Numbered from the stretch's first letter, positions 49,716-59,084 are shown. The stretch is DNA of 64,000 bases from Burkholderiales bacterium C2 (GCA_005503085.1 SCOI01000015.1:1-64000), one strand, 5' to 3'. Numbers and translations are program-made. Notes: generated from the letters alone by a model not told the origin.

Positions 49716-49743
49716 AGTATAAATAATGCGCCGGGCGGCTCAA
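49716..49743 (-). promoter_or_regulatory. metX promoter
   Basis: Minus-strand TTGAGC (49743-49738), 16-nt spacer, TATACT (49721-49716). Transcription would begin near 49709, just before the SAM-II P1 stem. The -35 overlaps the last codons of the chemotaxis receptor gene. Confidence 0.65.
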
Positions 49744-51311
49744 GTGGCGTCGAGATGAAACTGCGATACCGCCGCACCCAGGCGCTGCGACTGCTCGCGC
49801 AGGCTCTCGGCGGCGGCGGCCGACTGCTCGACCAGCGCGGCGTTCTGCTGCGTCATCTGATCGAGCTGGTTGACGGCCTGGTTGACCTGGCCGATGCGCT
49901 GGCTCTGGTCCGAGGTGCCGGCGGCGATCTCGCCGATGATGTCGCTGACCCGCTGCACCGAGGCGACGATCTCGCCCATGGTCTTGCCGGCGTCCTGCAC
50001 CAGCTGCGAGCCGGCATCGACCTGGTCGACGCTGGCGCCGATCAGCTGCTTGATCTCGCGGGCCGCCTCGGCACTGCGCTGGGCCAGGCTGCGCACCTCG
50101 CCGGCCACCACCGCGAAGCCGCGGCCCTGCTCGCCGGCGCGTGCCGCCTCGACCGCCGCATTCAGCGCCAGGATATTGGTCTGGAAGGCGATGCCGTCGA
50201 TCACGCCGATGATGTCGCCGATGCGGCGCGAGCTCTGGTTGATGCGGTCCATCGTCGAGACCACCTCGGACACCACCGTGCCGCCGCGTTGCGCGACCTC
50301 GGCGGCCGAGGTCGCGAGCTGCTTGGCCGTCATCGCCGCATCGGCACTCTGGCGCACGCCGCCGGTCAGCTGCTCCATCGAGCTGGCGGTGCTCTGCAGG
50401 TTCGAGGCCGCCTGCTCGGTGCGCTCGCTGAGGTCCTGGTTGCCGGCCGCCACCTCGACGCTGGCGCTCTCGATGTGCTGGGTGGACTCGCGCACCTGGC
50501 CCACCAGGCGGCGCAGCGAGTCCTGCATGCTGTTGAGCGAGCCGAGCAGCTCGGCCGCCTCGTCGCGGCCTTCGACCCGGATCTGCCGGTACAGATCGCC
50601 CGCCGCGATCGCCTGCGCCACCGTGCGGGCATAGCTGATCGGGCTGGTGATGGTGCGCGAGTTCAGCAGGGTCAGCGGCACCACCAGCAAGACAACCACG
50701 GCCAGCACGCCCAGGAACACATAGCTGATCTTCAGCATCGCCGCGTTGAACTCGACCTGGGTGTCCTGCGCCTCCTGCTCGATGATGGCGGCGATCTTGC
50801 TGACCCGCTCCTCGACGCCGCTCATATGCGTCTTGGCCCGGCCCATCATCCGGTCGGCCACCTTGGCGGTGTCGAAGCCGCCGTCCTGGATCTGGGCCAG
50901 CACCGGTTGCGAGGCCTTGTTGTACTCGGCCATCAGCGCGCTTGCCTCGCGCGCCAGCGCGTTGTCCGCATCGTCCTCCCCCTGCTGCAGCGCGGCCAGG
51001 CCGGCACTGGTGCGCTTGATCGCCGCCTCCCAGCTCTCGCGCGCCTTCAGCACCGCGACACCGTCCTCGTAATTGATCACCATCTCCTTTTCCAGCAGGC
51101 GCACATCGGCCAGCGCGCTGCGGATCTGGGAGAGCTGGGTCAATTCCTGGACCGCATGCTCCATGAAGTCGGCGTTCAAGGACTTGAGCCGCTGCCCGCC
51201 CAGCAAGCCGGTGAGCCCCACCAGGGCAAACATGCCGAGCACCATCGCGATGGCCCCCAGCATGCGCGTGCGGATCGTGAAGCTCCGCATCCAGACCGTC
51301 AGATCCATCAT
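49740..51311 (-). CDS. Methyl-accepting chemotaxis protein
   Basis: The 523-residue inner-membrane receptor starts at ATG 51311, 7 nt after GGAGG. It has two membrane segments (about 13-33 and 188-208) around a four-helix-bundle periplasmic sensor domain. HAMP and a signalling hairpin follow, with tip sequence [35 protein letters not shown]. The C-terminus [11 protein letters not shown] lacks a CheR-binding pentapeptide. The ligand is unknown. No other chemotaxis gene is nearby. Confidence 0.93.
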   Translation of the reverse strand: MMDLTVWMRSFTIRTRMLGAIAMVLGMFALVGLTGLLGGQRLKSLNADFMEHAVQELTQLSQIRSALADVRLLEKEMVINYEDGVAVLKARESWEAAIKRTSAGLAALQQGEDDADNALAREASALMAEYNKASQPVLAQIQDGGFDTAKVADRMMGRAKTHMSGVEERVSKIAAIIEQEAQDTQVEFNAAMLKISYVFLGVLAVVVLLVVPLTLLNSRTITSPISYARTVAQAIAAGDLYRQIRVEGRDEAAELLGSLNSMQDSLRRLVGQVRESTQHIESASVEVAAGNQDLSERTEQAASNLQSTASSMEQLTGGVRQSADAAMTAKQLATSAAEVAQRGGTVVSEVVSTMDRINQSSRRIGDIIGVIDGIAFQTNILALNAAVEAARAGEQGRGFAVVAGEVRSLAQRSAEAAREIKQLIGASVDQVDAGSQLVQDAGKTMGEIVASVQRVSDIIGEIAAGTSDQSQRIGQVNQAVNQLDQMTQQNAALVEQSAAAAESLREQSQRLGAAVSQFHLDAT

Positions 51312-51408
51312 GTCTGCTCCTCCGAACAATGCCGTCCTTGACCCGGCGCTGTACCGGCCGGTCGTTGTTTATCGGCCGATCAGCAACAGCGCTTGAATCC
51401 TATCGATC

Positions 51409-53265
51409 TCAGGGCACCGTGCACAGGCAATGGACGACGGCCGCGAACGGCCGGCCCTGCGTGGTACCCAGCGTCGCCAGCCAGGCCAATTCGCCGACCG
51501 CCGCCTGGGCCGGCAGCGCCAACCCACCCAGCTGGGCACGCACGGCGCCGGCCACCCGCTCGCCGACGACCTCACCCAGCCCATCCAGCAGCCGCTCGAT
51601 GCGGCCACGCTCGCGCTCCACATAGCTCAGCCGCGGCTCGCCCTCCAGCTTGGCCAGCTCGGCGGCGGCCTTGACGGCATCGCCATAGCTGCCGAGCTGG
51701 TCGATCAGGCCGCGCTCCAGCGCCTGGGCGCCGGTCCAGACCCGGCCCTGGGCCACCGCATCGATCTCGGCCACCGGCTTCTTGCGTGCGGCGGCGGCCT
51801 TGCCGGTGAAGTCGTCGTAGATGTGCTGGATGGCCGACTGCACCGCGGTGCGCATGCGCGGGTCGAGCGGGCGGCGCGGGTCATAGCCGCCGCCGGCCAG
51901 CCAGGTCGTCGTGTGGCCGCCGGTGTGGATGGACAGCTTGTCCAACAGCTTGTCGGCTGTCGGCAGCATGCCGAACACACCGATCGAGCCGGTCACGGTG
52001 CTGGCGTCGGCGATCACGCGGTCGGCCGCCATCGAGATCCAGTAGCCGCCCGAGGCCGCCACATCGCCCATCGACACCACCACCGGCTTGCCGGCCTTGC
52101 GCGTCAGCTCCAGCTCGCGGCGCACGATCTCGGAGGCCACCGCGCTGCCGCCCGGCGAGTTGACGCGCAGCACCAGGGCCTTGATGTCCTCGTTCTCGCG
52201 CGCCTGGCGGATCAGCTGGGCGGTCGAGTCGCCGCCGACCTTGCCGGGGCCGGCCTCGCCGTCGACGATCTCGCCCTCGGCCACGACGACACCGATCACC
52301 GCGCCCTCGGTCCTGGGCTTCAGCATGGCCTGATAGGCGGCCAGCGAGATCTGGCGGAAGCTTTTGGCCTTCTCGTCGGGCGCGCCGCGCTCGATCAGCA
52401 TCGCGCGGATCTGGTCGCGGGTCTTCAGGCCGTCGACCAGGCGCTCCTTGAGCGCCAGCTGGGCCGTGTCACCCTTGACCGCCTGCAGGCGCTGCGGCAG
52501 CTCCTCGATGCCCAGCGCCACCGCCCCCTTGTCGAGCTTGCGGGCCGTCTCGACGGAAGTGGTGTAGCGGGCCCACAGATCACCGTACAGATAGGCGTCG
52601 GACTCCAAGGTCGCCGGCGACGGAGCGTTGGCGAAGTAAGGCTCGCCGAAGTTCTTGTAGGTGCCGACCCGTATCACATTGGGCTCGATGCCGACGCGCT
52701 CCAGCGCGTCCTTGTAATAGTTGCGATAGCGGCCGAAGCCCTCCATCATCGCCATGCCCATCGGGTGCATATAAACCTCGTCGGCGCGCGCCGCGAGGAA
52801 GTAGCTGCGCTGGTCATAGCCGCCGGCATAGGCCAGCACCGGCTTCTTGCTGTCCTTCTTGAAACGCTCCAGCGCCGCCGCCACCTCGCGCAGCCCGGCC
52901 TGGCCGCCGCCGCCAAAGTCGTCCAGCGCCAGCAGCACCGTCGAGATCTTCGGATCGGTGGCCGCCGCCTCCAGCACCTGCAACACATCGCGCAGCCGGG
53001 TCTGGGCCTGCGGCGACTGGCCCTGCAGCTGGGCCATCGCCTGGTCGCGCGCCGAGCCCGAATACTGCTCGACCAGCCGACCCTTCAGGTCCAGCACCAG
53101 TGTGGTCTTGTCCTCCAGAGGCTTCGGCCCGCGGGTCGCGAGCGCGACGATCAGGCCGACCACGAGGGCCAGCAACAGCAGATTCAGCAAGGCCCGCCGG
53201 CTGGCGTCGAGCAGCCACCAGAGCTTGGAGAAGAACCAGCCCAGCGGGCGGAGGATGGACATCAT
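51409..53265 (-). CDS. sppA: Signal peptide peptidase SppA (long form)
   Basis: The 618-residue inner-membrane serine protease degrades cleaved signal peptides. One N-terminal membrane segment (about 24-44) precedes two tandem SppA domains. The catalytic dyad is Lys204 in RVGTYKNFGEPY and Ser405 in MGDVAASGGYWIS, matching Lys209/Ser409 of E. coli. It is divergent from the GltB-like gene and 97 nt from the chemotaxis receptor start downstream. Confidence 0.95.
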   Translation of the reverse strand: MMSILRPLGWFFSKLWWLLDASRRALLNLLLLALVVGLIVALATRGPKPLEDKTTLVLDLKGRLVEQYSGSARDQAMAQLQGQSPQAQTRLRDVLQVLEAAATDPKISTVLLALDDFGGGGQAGLREVAAALERFKKDSKKPVLAYAGGYDQRSYFLAARADEVYMHPMGMAMMEGFGRYRNYYKDALERVGIEPNVIRVGTYKNFGEPYFANAPSPATLESDAYLYGDLWARYTTSVETARKLDKGAVALGIEELPQRLQAVKGDTAQLALKERLVDGLKTRDQIRAMLIERGAPDEKAKSFRQISLAAYQAMLKPRTEGAVIGVVVAEGEIVDGEAGPGKVGGDSTAQLIRQARENEDIKALVLRVNSPGGSAVASEIVRRELELTRKAGKPVVVSMGDVAASGGYWISMAADRVIADASTVTGSIGVFGMLPTADKLLDKLSIHTGGHTTTWLAGGGYDPRRPLDPRMRTAVQSAIQHIYDDFTGKAAAARKKPVAEIDAVAQGRVWTGAQALERGLIDQLGSYGDAVKAAAELAKLEGEPRLSYVERERGRIERLLDGLGEVVGERVAGAVRAQLGGLALPAQAAVGELAWLATLGTTQGRPFAAVVHCLCTVP

Positions 53266-53402
53266 GTGGTGGGATCCCTGGTTGCGGGCATGGCCCGGTC
53301 GAATTGATTGTAGGCAGGGTGGTCAAAGCCGCCCTGCTCGCGCGATCAGCCGGCACGACAGCGCTTAGCATGCCAGGATTGGCGACTGCAAAGGCTTCCC
53401 CC

Positions 53403-55046
53403 ATGCCCGCTTGGCTGCTCCGACTCGATCACCATTTCCCGATCCGCTACAGCGCCTGGCTGCTGTGCATCATCGCCACGCTGATCAGCGCGATCGCCTG
53501 GGTACTGGACGGCGTCGACGGACTGGCCGTCGTGATCTTCGGCTCGCTGAGCCTGGTGGGGCTGGCCGATGTGCGCCAGACCAAGCGCTCGCTGCTGCGC
53601 AACTATCCGGTGATCGGCCATCTGCGCTTCATGCTGGAGTTCATCCGCCCCGAGATCCGTCAGTACTTTCTGGAGGCCGACAACGAGGCCGCGCCGTTCT
53701 CGCGCCAGCAGCGCTCGCTGGTCTATCAGCGCGCCAAGGGCGAGCCCGACAAGCGCCCCTTCGGCACCCAGCTGGAGGTCGGCGCGCTGGGCTATGAATG
53801 GATCAACCATTCGCTGCAACCCACCCAGCTGCCCAGCCACGACTTCCGCGTGCTGATCGGTGCCGACCGCGCCCAGCCCTACGAAGCCAGCGTCTTCAAT
53901 ATCTCGGCGATGAGCTTCGGCGCGCTCAGCGCCAATGCCATCCTGGCCTTGAACGCCGGCGCCCGGCGCGGCGGCTTCGCCCACGACACCGGCGAGGGCT
54001 CGATCAGCGTGCACCACCGCCAGCACGGCGGCGACCTGATCTGGGAAATCGGCTCCGGCTACTTCGGCTGCCGCAACGAGGACGGCAGCTTCAACGCCGA
54101 GCGCTTCGAGCTCAATGCCCGCGACCCGCAGGTCAAACTGATCGAGCTCAAGCTCAGCCAGGGCGCCAAGCCCGGCCATGGCGGCGTGCTGCCCGGCCCC
54201 AAGGTGACCGCCGAAATCGCCGCCGCGCGTGGCGTCAATATCGGCGAGGACTGCATCTCGCCGGCCTCGCACAGCGCCTTCGGCACGCCGCTGGAGATGC
54301 TGCATTTCATCGAACGGCTGCGCCAGCTCAGCGGCGGCAAACCGACCGGCTTCAAGCTCTGCATCGGCCATCCCTGGGAGTGGTTCGCGATCGCCAAGGC
54401 CATGCTGGAGAGCGGCATCGTGCCGGACTTCATCGTCGTCGACGGTGCCGAGGGCGGCACCGGCGCCGCGCCGCTGGAGTTCACCGACCATGTCGGCGCG
54501 CCGCTGCAGGAGGGTCTGCTGCTGGTGCACAACACGCTGGTCGGCCTGAATCTGCGCGACAAGATCAGGATAGGCTGCGCCGGCAAGGTCATCAGCGCCT
54601 TCGACATCGCGCGCATGATGGCGCTGGGCGCCGACTGGTGCAATTCGGCGCGCGGCTTCATGTTCGCCTTGGGCTGCATCCAGGCCCAGACCTGCCACAC
54701 CGGCCACTGCCCCACCGGCGTCACGACCCAGGACCCGCAGCGCCAGCAGGCCCTGATCGTGCCCGACAAGGCCGAGCGCGTGTTCCGCTTCCACCAGCTG
54801 ACCCTGGAAGCCCTGCGCGAACTGGTACAGGCCGCCGGCCTGCACCATCCCAGCGAGATCTGCGCCGCCCATATCGTCCAACGCATCAACAAGCACGAAG
54901 TCCGGCTGCTCGCCAATCTGCTGCCCTTCATCAAGCCCGGCAGCCTGCTGGCCGGCGACCTGCCCGGCAATGTATTCAAGATCTACTGGCCGCTGGCCAG
55001 CGCGCACAGCTTTGCGGCACAGGGGGCGGTGGGGCCGGCGAGTTGA
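53403..55046 (+). CDS. FMN-binding glutamate synthase-family protein
   Basis: The 547-residue protein has two membrane helices at the N-terminus (about 17-60). The FMN/3Fe-4S barrel of the glutamate synthase large subunit follows: SAMSFGALSANAI, PGHGGVLPGPKVTAEIA, VVDGAEGGTGAAPLEF. The iron-sulfur cysteines lie in CIQAQTCHTGHCPTG. It lacks the glutaminase domain and the small subunit, so it is not a complete GOGAT. Such stand-alone, membrane-anchored versions are common and uncharacterised. Some relatives oxidise N-methylglutamate or similar substrates. The start at 53403 precedes the first helix. Confidence 0.85.
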   Translation: MPAWLLRLDHHFPIRYSAWLLCIIATLISAIAWVLDGVDGLAVVIFGSLSLVGLADVRQTKRSLLRNYPVIGHLRFMLEFIRPEIRQYFLEADNEAAPFSRQQRSLVYQRAKGEPDKRPFGTQLEVGALGYEWINHSLQPTQLPSHDFRVLIGADRAQPYEASVFNISAMSFGALSANAILALNAGARRGGFAHDTGEGSISVHHRQHGGDLIWEIGSGYFGCRNEDGSFNAERFELNARDPQVKLIELKLSQGAKPGHGGVLPGPKVTAEIAAARGVNIGEDCISPASHSAFGTPLEMLHFIERLRQLSGGKPTGFKLCIGHPWEWFAIAKAMLESGIVPDFIVVDGAEGGTGAAPLEFTDHVGAPLQEGLLLVHNTLVGLNLRDKIRIGCAGKVISAFDIARMMALGADWCNSARGFMFALGCIQAQTCHTGHCPTGVTTQDPQRQQALIVPDKAERVFRFHQLTLEALRELVQAAGLHHPSEICAAHIVQRINKHEVRLLANLLPFIKPGSLLAGDLPGNVFKIYWPLASAHSFAAQGAVGPAS

Positions 55047-55050
55047 GCCA

Positions 55051-55374
55051 TCAGGAAGCGGCCAACTCGCCAGTCAGCTCGGGGTGGTTGACGATGAGCC
55101 GCATCAGGCAGGCCACGGCGCCAGGTGGCGCGAAGCGGCCTTGCTCCCAGTCGCGCAAGGTCGCCACCGGCGTGTCGATGCGTTCAGCGAAGGCGGCTTG
55201 GGTCAGGCCCGACTTTTCCCGGGCTTGACGCACGAGGATCTGCTCGGGCGTGGTGATACGCCCCTCGCCCGCCTGCACTTCCTTCAGCGCCTGACGCAGT
55301 TCGGGCAGTGCCTCGCCGGCATCGGCCTCAATGGCCCGCGCCACCGCTTCAAGGTCAAACTTCCTATTGCTCAT
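55051..55374 (-). CDS. HTH antitoxin of a RelE/HigB-type module
   Basis: The 107-residue protein has an N-terminal helical toxin-binding part. A C-terminal XRE-type helix-turn-helix follows (ILVRQAREKSGLTQAAFAERIDTPVATLRDWEQGRFAPPGA). It follows the toxin gene with a 1-nt gap, the toxin-first order typical of higBA. It should repress the module by binding the palindrome upstream of the toxin gene. Confidence 0.88.
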   Translation of the reverse strand: MSNRKFDLEAVARAIEADAGEALPELRQALKEVQAGEGRITTPEQILVRQAREKSGLTQAAFAERIDTPVATLRDWEQGRFAPPGAVACLMRLIVNHPELTGELAAS

Positions 55375-55375
55375 G

Positions 55376-55672
55376 TCAGACCACCTTCTTGATTTCAGCA
55401 GGGTTCATGTTGCCGCGATCAGCCTTGGCATAGACCGCCACCAGCAGCACGAGTTCTTCATCACTCAGGTTGAAATAGATCACCCGCGCGCCGCCCGATT
55501 TGCCCGAACCCGCTCGGCCCCAACGCAGCTTGCGCGCGCCGTCCGCGCCGGGGATCACATCACCCGCAGTCGGATTCGCCGCAATCCAGTCAATGAACGC
55601 CAAATGCTCAGACTCACCCCACAGCTTGGCGGCCTGCTTCTGAAAGGTCGGCGTTTCGATCACCGTGCGCAT
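55376..55672 (-). CDS. RelE/ParE-superfamily toxin, HigB-like
   Basis: The 98-residue protein starts MRTVIETPTFQKQAAKLW. It carries the basic core NPTAGDVIPGADGARKLRWGRAGSGKSGGARVIYF and ELVLLVAVYAKADRGNM, typical of RelE/HigB ribosome-dependent mRNA interferases. The cognate antitoxin is the next gene. The pair lies between two unrelated housekeeping-type genes, without transposase traces. Confidence 0.85.
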   Translation of the reverse strand: MRTVIETPTFQKQAAKLWGESEHLAFIDWIAANPTAGDVIPGADGARKLRWGRAGSGKSGGARVIYFNLSDEELVLLVAVYAKADRGNMNPAEIKKVV

Positions 55673-55680
55673 GAGATCGA

Positions 55681-55699
55681 ATCATACGGGAATCCCGTA
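55681..55699 (-). promoter_or_regulatory. Promoter/operator of the toxin-antitoxin pair
   Basis: A perfect 15-bp palindrome TACGGGA-A-TCCCGTA occupies 55685-55699. It ends 13 nt before the toxin ATG and overlaps a minus-strand -10 TATGAT (55686-55681). This is the expected place for autorepression by the HTH antitoxin. The -35 is poor. Confidence 0.65.
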
Positions 55700-55750
55700 C
55701 AAATAGCAGTGAACCCCCGCCAGCACAGGAATTCGCGCTTCCCCTATCCT

Positions 55751-55798
55751 GCAACCCTGCAACCCTGCAACCCTGCAACCCTGCAACCCTGCATCCCT
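55751..55798. repeat. Octanucleotide tandem repeat (GCAACCCT)n
   Basis: Five perfect copies of GCAACCCT (55751-55790) are followed by one copy with a single change (GCATCCCT, 55791-55798). The array ends 24 nt before the start codon of the lipoprotein hydrolase. The 8-nt unit is not a multiple of three, so copy-number change would shift spacing, or frame if translation starts further upstream. Such arrays are prone to slippage. Confidence 0.9.
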
Positions 55799-55822
55799 GC
55801 CGTCCACCTTGCTGTACCTGCC

Positions 55823-56686
55823 ATGACCCTGCCCATCCCCTCCTGGCGCCGCCTGTTGCTCGGCGCGCTCGCCGCACTGGCCCTGCTGGGCGGCTGTGCC
55901 ACGCTGGACGAGAAGCAGCGCGAGTGGATCTTCCAGCCCAGCGACCGGACCTGGTCCGGCGGGCTGGCGGCGGCTCAGGGCATGGATGAGGTGTGGATAG
56001 CCTTCGACTCCAAGCTCAGCGGTGCGCCGGTCAAGCTGCACGGCCTGTGGATACCGGCCGAGCGTGCCGATGCGCCGGTGCTGCTTTATCTGCATGGCGC
56101 GCGCTGGGATGTGCGCGGCAGCGCCAACCGCATGCGCCGCATGCAGGAGCTGGGTTTCTCGGTGCTGGGCATCGACTACCGCGGCTTCGGCCAGAGCAGC
56201 AAGGTGCTGCCCTCCGAGGCCATGGCCTACGAGGATGCGCGAGCCGCCTGGGACTGGCTGGCGACGCAGCATCCGCGCTCGCCGCGCTATATCTTCGGCC
56301 ATTCGCTGGGTGGCGCCATCGCGGTGAACCTGGCCAGCGAGGTGCAGACCGCAGCGGCCGGCCTGATCGTCGAGGGCAGCTTCACCTCGATCCCCGAGGT
56401 GGCCAGCAGCTACAAATGGGGTTGGTTGCCGGTGGGCCCGTTGATCACCCAGCGCTTCGAAGCCGGCGAGCGCATCGGCGGCCTGAAGGTGCCGGTGCTG
56501 ATCGTGCATGGCAGCGCCGACCGGGTCATCAAGCCCGAACTCGGCCGGGCACTGTTCGAGCGCGCGCCCGATCCCAAGCGCTTTGTGCTGGTCGAGGGCG
56601 GCTCGCATCACAACACCAATGCGGTGGGCCAGGGGCTTTACCGCGAGGCGCTGGCCGAGCTATTCGGCCACCGGGCTCTCAAGTAA
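55823..56686 (+). CDS. Lipoprotein alpha/beta hydrolase
   Basis: From the ATG at 55823 the protein has 287 residues and starts MTLPIPSWRRLLLGALAALALLGGC, a lipoprotein signal with lipobox LLGGC. The hydrolase fold follows: PVLLYLHGARWDVRGSANR, GIDYRGFGQSSKV, nucleophile elbow YIFGHSLGGAIAVN, and LIVHGSADRVIKPE. The final histidine is in VEGGSHHNTNAVG. It is likely an outer- or inner-membrane-anchored esterase of the BEM46-like type. The reading frame stays open upstream through the octanucleotide array, but the signal peptide fixes the start. Confidence 0.85.
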   Translation: MTLPIPSWRRLLLGALAALALLGGCATLDEKQREWIFQPSDRTWSGGLAAAQGMDEVWIAFDSKLSGAPVKLHGLWIPAERADAPVLLYLHGARWDVRGSANRMRRMQELGFSVLGIDYRGFGQSSKVLPSEAMAYEDARAAWDWLATQHPRSPRYIFGHSLGGAIAVNLASEVQTAAAGLIVEGSFTSIPEVASSYKWGWLPVGPLITQRFEAGERIGGLKVPVLIVHGSADRVIKPELGRALFERAPDPKRFVLVEGGSHHNTNAVGQGLYREALAELFGHRALK

Positions 56687-56757
56687 ACGAAGGGCCGTTC
56701 CCGAGTTTGCTTGACCCCCTCGGGGGGCCTGACGCGATGCGGCAGGTCTGGGGGCTC
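56687..56757. terminator. Convergent gap with CCCCC/GGGGG hairpin
   Basis: Between the two convergent stops lies a CCCCC-TC-GGGGG(G) hairpin (56715-56727), followed by GCCTGACGCG. There is no T-run. It probably acts as a transcription barrier. The element resembles the CCCC-GA-GGGG hairpins near 5670 and 27675 and may belong to a dispersed family. Confidence 0.4.
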
Positions 56758-58287
56758 TCAGTAAGACGCAGTGCGCCAGCGCTGCTGCTGCAGCAAGGGG
56801 CTGACCCGGTAACGCTCGCTGCGATAGGCGATGAACAGCCCGTCCAGCAGGGTCGCCACCATCGGCGCGCCCAGCAGGGCCAGCCATTCGAAAGGCCCGG
56901 CCGGGTAATTGACGCCCAGCTTCATCGCCAGGTCGGCGCCCTGCTCGTCGCAGACGCCTTGCCACACCGCATCGGCCCCCTCGTTGACCAGCATGGCCAC
57001 GGTGCGCGCCACGGCAAGACCCGGCACATCACGCAGCACCAGGGGCTGCCAGCCCAGGCGGCGCCACAGCGCCGCCACCTGGGCCCGCGCGGCCTCGCTG
57101 GCCTGCGGCGCAAAGGCCAGCGCCAGGGCGTCGGCGCGGTCCGGTGCCACCGGCCAGTCCATCACGCCCAGCTCCGGATGCTTGCGCTGGTGCGCCAGCT
57201 CGGCCGCGCTATGGCCCATGGTCAGATGCAACTGCAGCTCGCCGAGTTGCAGGCCGGCCCAGTCGGCCGACTCGCCGCGGCTGAAGCTCAGGCCCTTGTG
57301 TGCCAGCCAGTCGGCAAGGCGCTCGACCAGCGCACCGCGCCCGACCACGCTGATCGGTGGCAGCTCCACACCCTCAACGGCCGCATCGACGGGCGCCGCC
57401 GGCACGCCCTCGTAAAAGCCCTTGCCGACCTTGCGGCCCAGCCGGCCGCCGTCGACCAGGGCCTTCTGCACCAGCGAGGGCATATAGCGCTTGTCGCCGA
57501 AGTTGGCCTCATAGACCGACTGGGTCACCAGATAGTTGGTGTCGTGGCCGATCAGGTCCATCAGCTCGCAAGGCCCCATGCGGAAGCCCGCGCCGCGCAG
57601 CGCCCGGTCCAGCTCGGCCGGCGTGCCGGCCTGCTCCAGCAGCAGGGCCAGCGTCTCGGCGTAATAGGGCCGGGCGATGCGGTTGACGATGAAGCCGGGC
57701 GTGGACTTCGCATGCACCGGCGTCTTGCCCCAGCGCTTGGCCAGCTCGTAGATCGCCTGCGCCACGCCGGGCTCGGTCTCGGCGCCCCAGACCACCTCGA
57801 CCAGCTTCATCAGCGGCACCGGGTTGAAGAAATGCATGCCCACCAGGCGGGCCGGGTTCTTCATGCCGTTGGCCAGCGCGGTGACGCTGATCGACGAGGT
57901 ATTGGTCGCGATGATGGCGCCCGGCGCCAGCAGCGCATCGAGCTCGCGCAGCAGGGCCTGCTTGGGCTCCAGCTTCTCGACGATGACCTCGATCACCAGC
58001 GCCGCATCGGCCAGCTCGGCGGTGGCGGTGGCCGGACTCAGCCGCGCCAGCACCGCCTCGCGTGTGCCGGCCTCCATGCGGCCCTTGAGCACCAAGCCAT
58101 CCAGCGCCTTGGCGATCGAGGCGATCGCCGCCGCCGCCGCTCCCTCGCGCACATCCAGCAGCTTCACCGCGTGGCCGGCCTGGGCCGCCACCTGGGCGAT
58201 GCCCGCCCCCATGATGCCGGCGCCCACCACGCCGATCGGCGCCGGCTCGCTGCCGGCCACGGTCCAGATCTGATTCGTCTCGCTCAT
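56758..58287 (-). CDS. 3-Hydroxyacyl-CoA dehydrogenase (PaaH/PaaC-like)
   Basis: The 509-residue protein oxidises 3-hydroxyacyl-CoA with NAD. The Rossmann motif is IGVVGAGIMGAGIAQVAAQ, and the catalytic region is VGMHFFNPVPLMKLVEVV. The first C-terminal domain is followed by a second (LVLRDVPGLAVARTVAMLVNEGADA), the duplicated form typical of PaaH/PaaC of phenylacetate degradation. No other paa gene is here, so a general beta-oxidation role is equally possible. It lies 11 nt downstream of the enoyl-CoA hydratase gene on the same strand. Confidence 0.92.
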   Translation of the reverse strand: MSETNQIWTVAGSEPAPIGVVGAGIMGAGIAQVAAQAGHAVKLLDVREGAAAAAIASIAKALDGLVLKGRMEAGTREAVLARLSPATATAELADAALVIEVIVEKLEPKQALLRELDALLAPGAIIATNTSSISVTALANGMKNPARLVGMHFFNPVPLMKLVEVVWGAETEPGVAQAIYELAKRWGKTPVHAKSTPGFIVNRIARPYYAETLALLLEQAGTPAELDRALRGAGFRMGPCELMDLIGHDTNYLVTQSVYEANFGDKRYMPSLVQKALVDGGRLGRKVGKGFYEGVPAAPVDAAVEGVELPPISVVGRGALVERLADWLAHKGLSFSRGESADWAGLQLGELQLHLTMGHSAAELAHQRKHPELGVMDWPVAPDRADALALAFAPQASEAARAQVAALWRRLGWQPLVLRDVPGLAVARTVAMLVNEGADAVWQGVCDEQGADLAMKLGVNYPAGPFEWLALLGAPMVATLLDGLFIAYRSERYRVSPLLQQQRWRTASY

Positions 58288-58298
58288 CTCAACAATCC

Positions 58299-59084
58299 TT
58301 ATTGGGGAATCCAGGCGGCCGGCCGCTTGGCCAGGAAAGCGGCAAAGCCCTCGCGCGCCTCGTCCGTCATGCGCACCCGGGAAATCGTCTGCGCGGTCAG
58401 CTCGCGCACCGCCGGCGTCACCGGCCCGACCTCCAGCTCGGCGAACAAGGCCTTGATCTCGCCCTGGGCCGCCGGGCCATTGGCCAGCAGCTCGTCGACC
58501 CAGCGCTTGACCGCCCCGTCCAGCTCGTCCAGCGCCACCACCTCGTGCACCAGGCCCAGCGCCAGCGCCTGCGCGGCGCCGATGCGGCTGGCGGTCAGCG
58601 CCAGCCGCTTGGCCTGGCGCGGCCCGACCGCATTGATCACATAAGGCCCGATCACCGCCGGCAGGATGCCGAAGCGCGCCTCGCTGACCGCGAACTTGGC
58701 CTCCTCGCTGGCCACCGCGATATCGCAGGCCACCGCCAGCCCGACCCCGCCGCCCAGCGCCAGGCCCTGCACGCGGGCAATCGTCGGCTTGGGGCAGGAC
58801 GCGATCTTGTGCAGCATGCCGGCAAAGCCGCGCGCGTCCTCCAGATTCCATTCCTGGGTGGCCTCGGAGGCCCGCTTCATCCACTGGATGTCGGCGCCGG
58901 CGCTGAAGGCCTTGCCGGCCCCGGCCAGCACGATCACGCGCACCCGCGGATCGGCGATCAAGCGGTCAAAGCCCTGACCGATCTCGCTGATCATGGCCTC
59001 GTTGAAGGCATTGAACACCTCCGGCCGTGTCATCGTCAGCTGGGCGACACCGCGCCCATCCACCTCGATATGCAAAGTCTCCAC
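58299..59084 (-). CDS. Enoyl-CoA hydratase/isomerase
   Basis: I chose the GTG at 59084, 7 nt after AGGAG, giving 261 residues beginning METLHIEVDGRGVAQLTM. Crotonase motifs are VLAGAGKAFSAGADIQWMK and ARVQGLALGGGVGLAVACDIAVASEEAKFAVSE, followed by ARFGILPAVIGPYV. The blocks are close to methylglutaconyl-CoA hydratase and PaaF/PaaG relatives, so the exact substrate is open. With the next gene it makes a two-step hydratase/dehydrogenase unit. Confidence 0.88.
   Translation of the reverse strand: METLHIEVDGRGVAQLTMTRPEVFNAFNEAMISEIGQGFDRLIADPRVRVIVLAGAGKAFSAGADIQWMKRASEATQEWNLEDARGFAGMLHKIASCPKPTIARVQGLALGGGVGLAVACDIAVASEEAKFAVSEARFGILPAVIGPYVINAVGPRQAKRLALTASRIGAAQALALGLVHEVVALDELDGAVKRWVDELLANGPAAQGEIKALFAELEVGPVTPAVRELTAQTISRVRMTDEAREGFAAFLAKRPAAWIPQ

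Noticed and set aside
55751-55798. Possible CRISPR-like array
   Set aside because: The units are 8 nt, contiguous and without spacers, so it is a simple tandem repeat.
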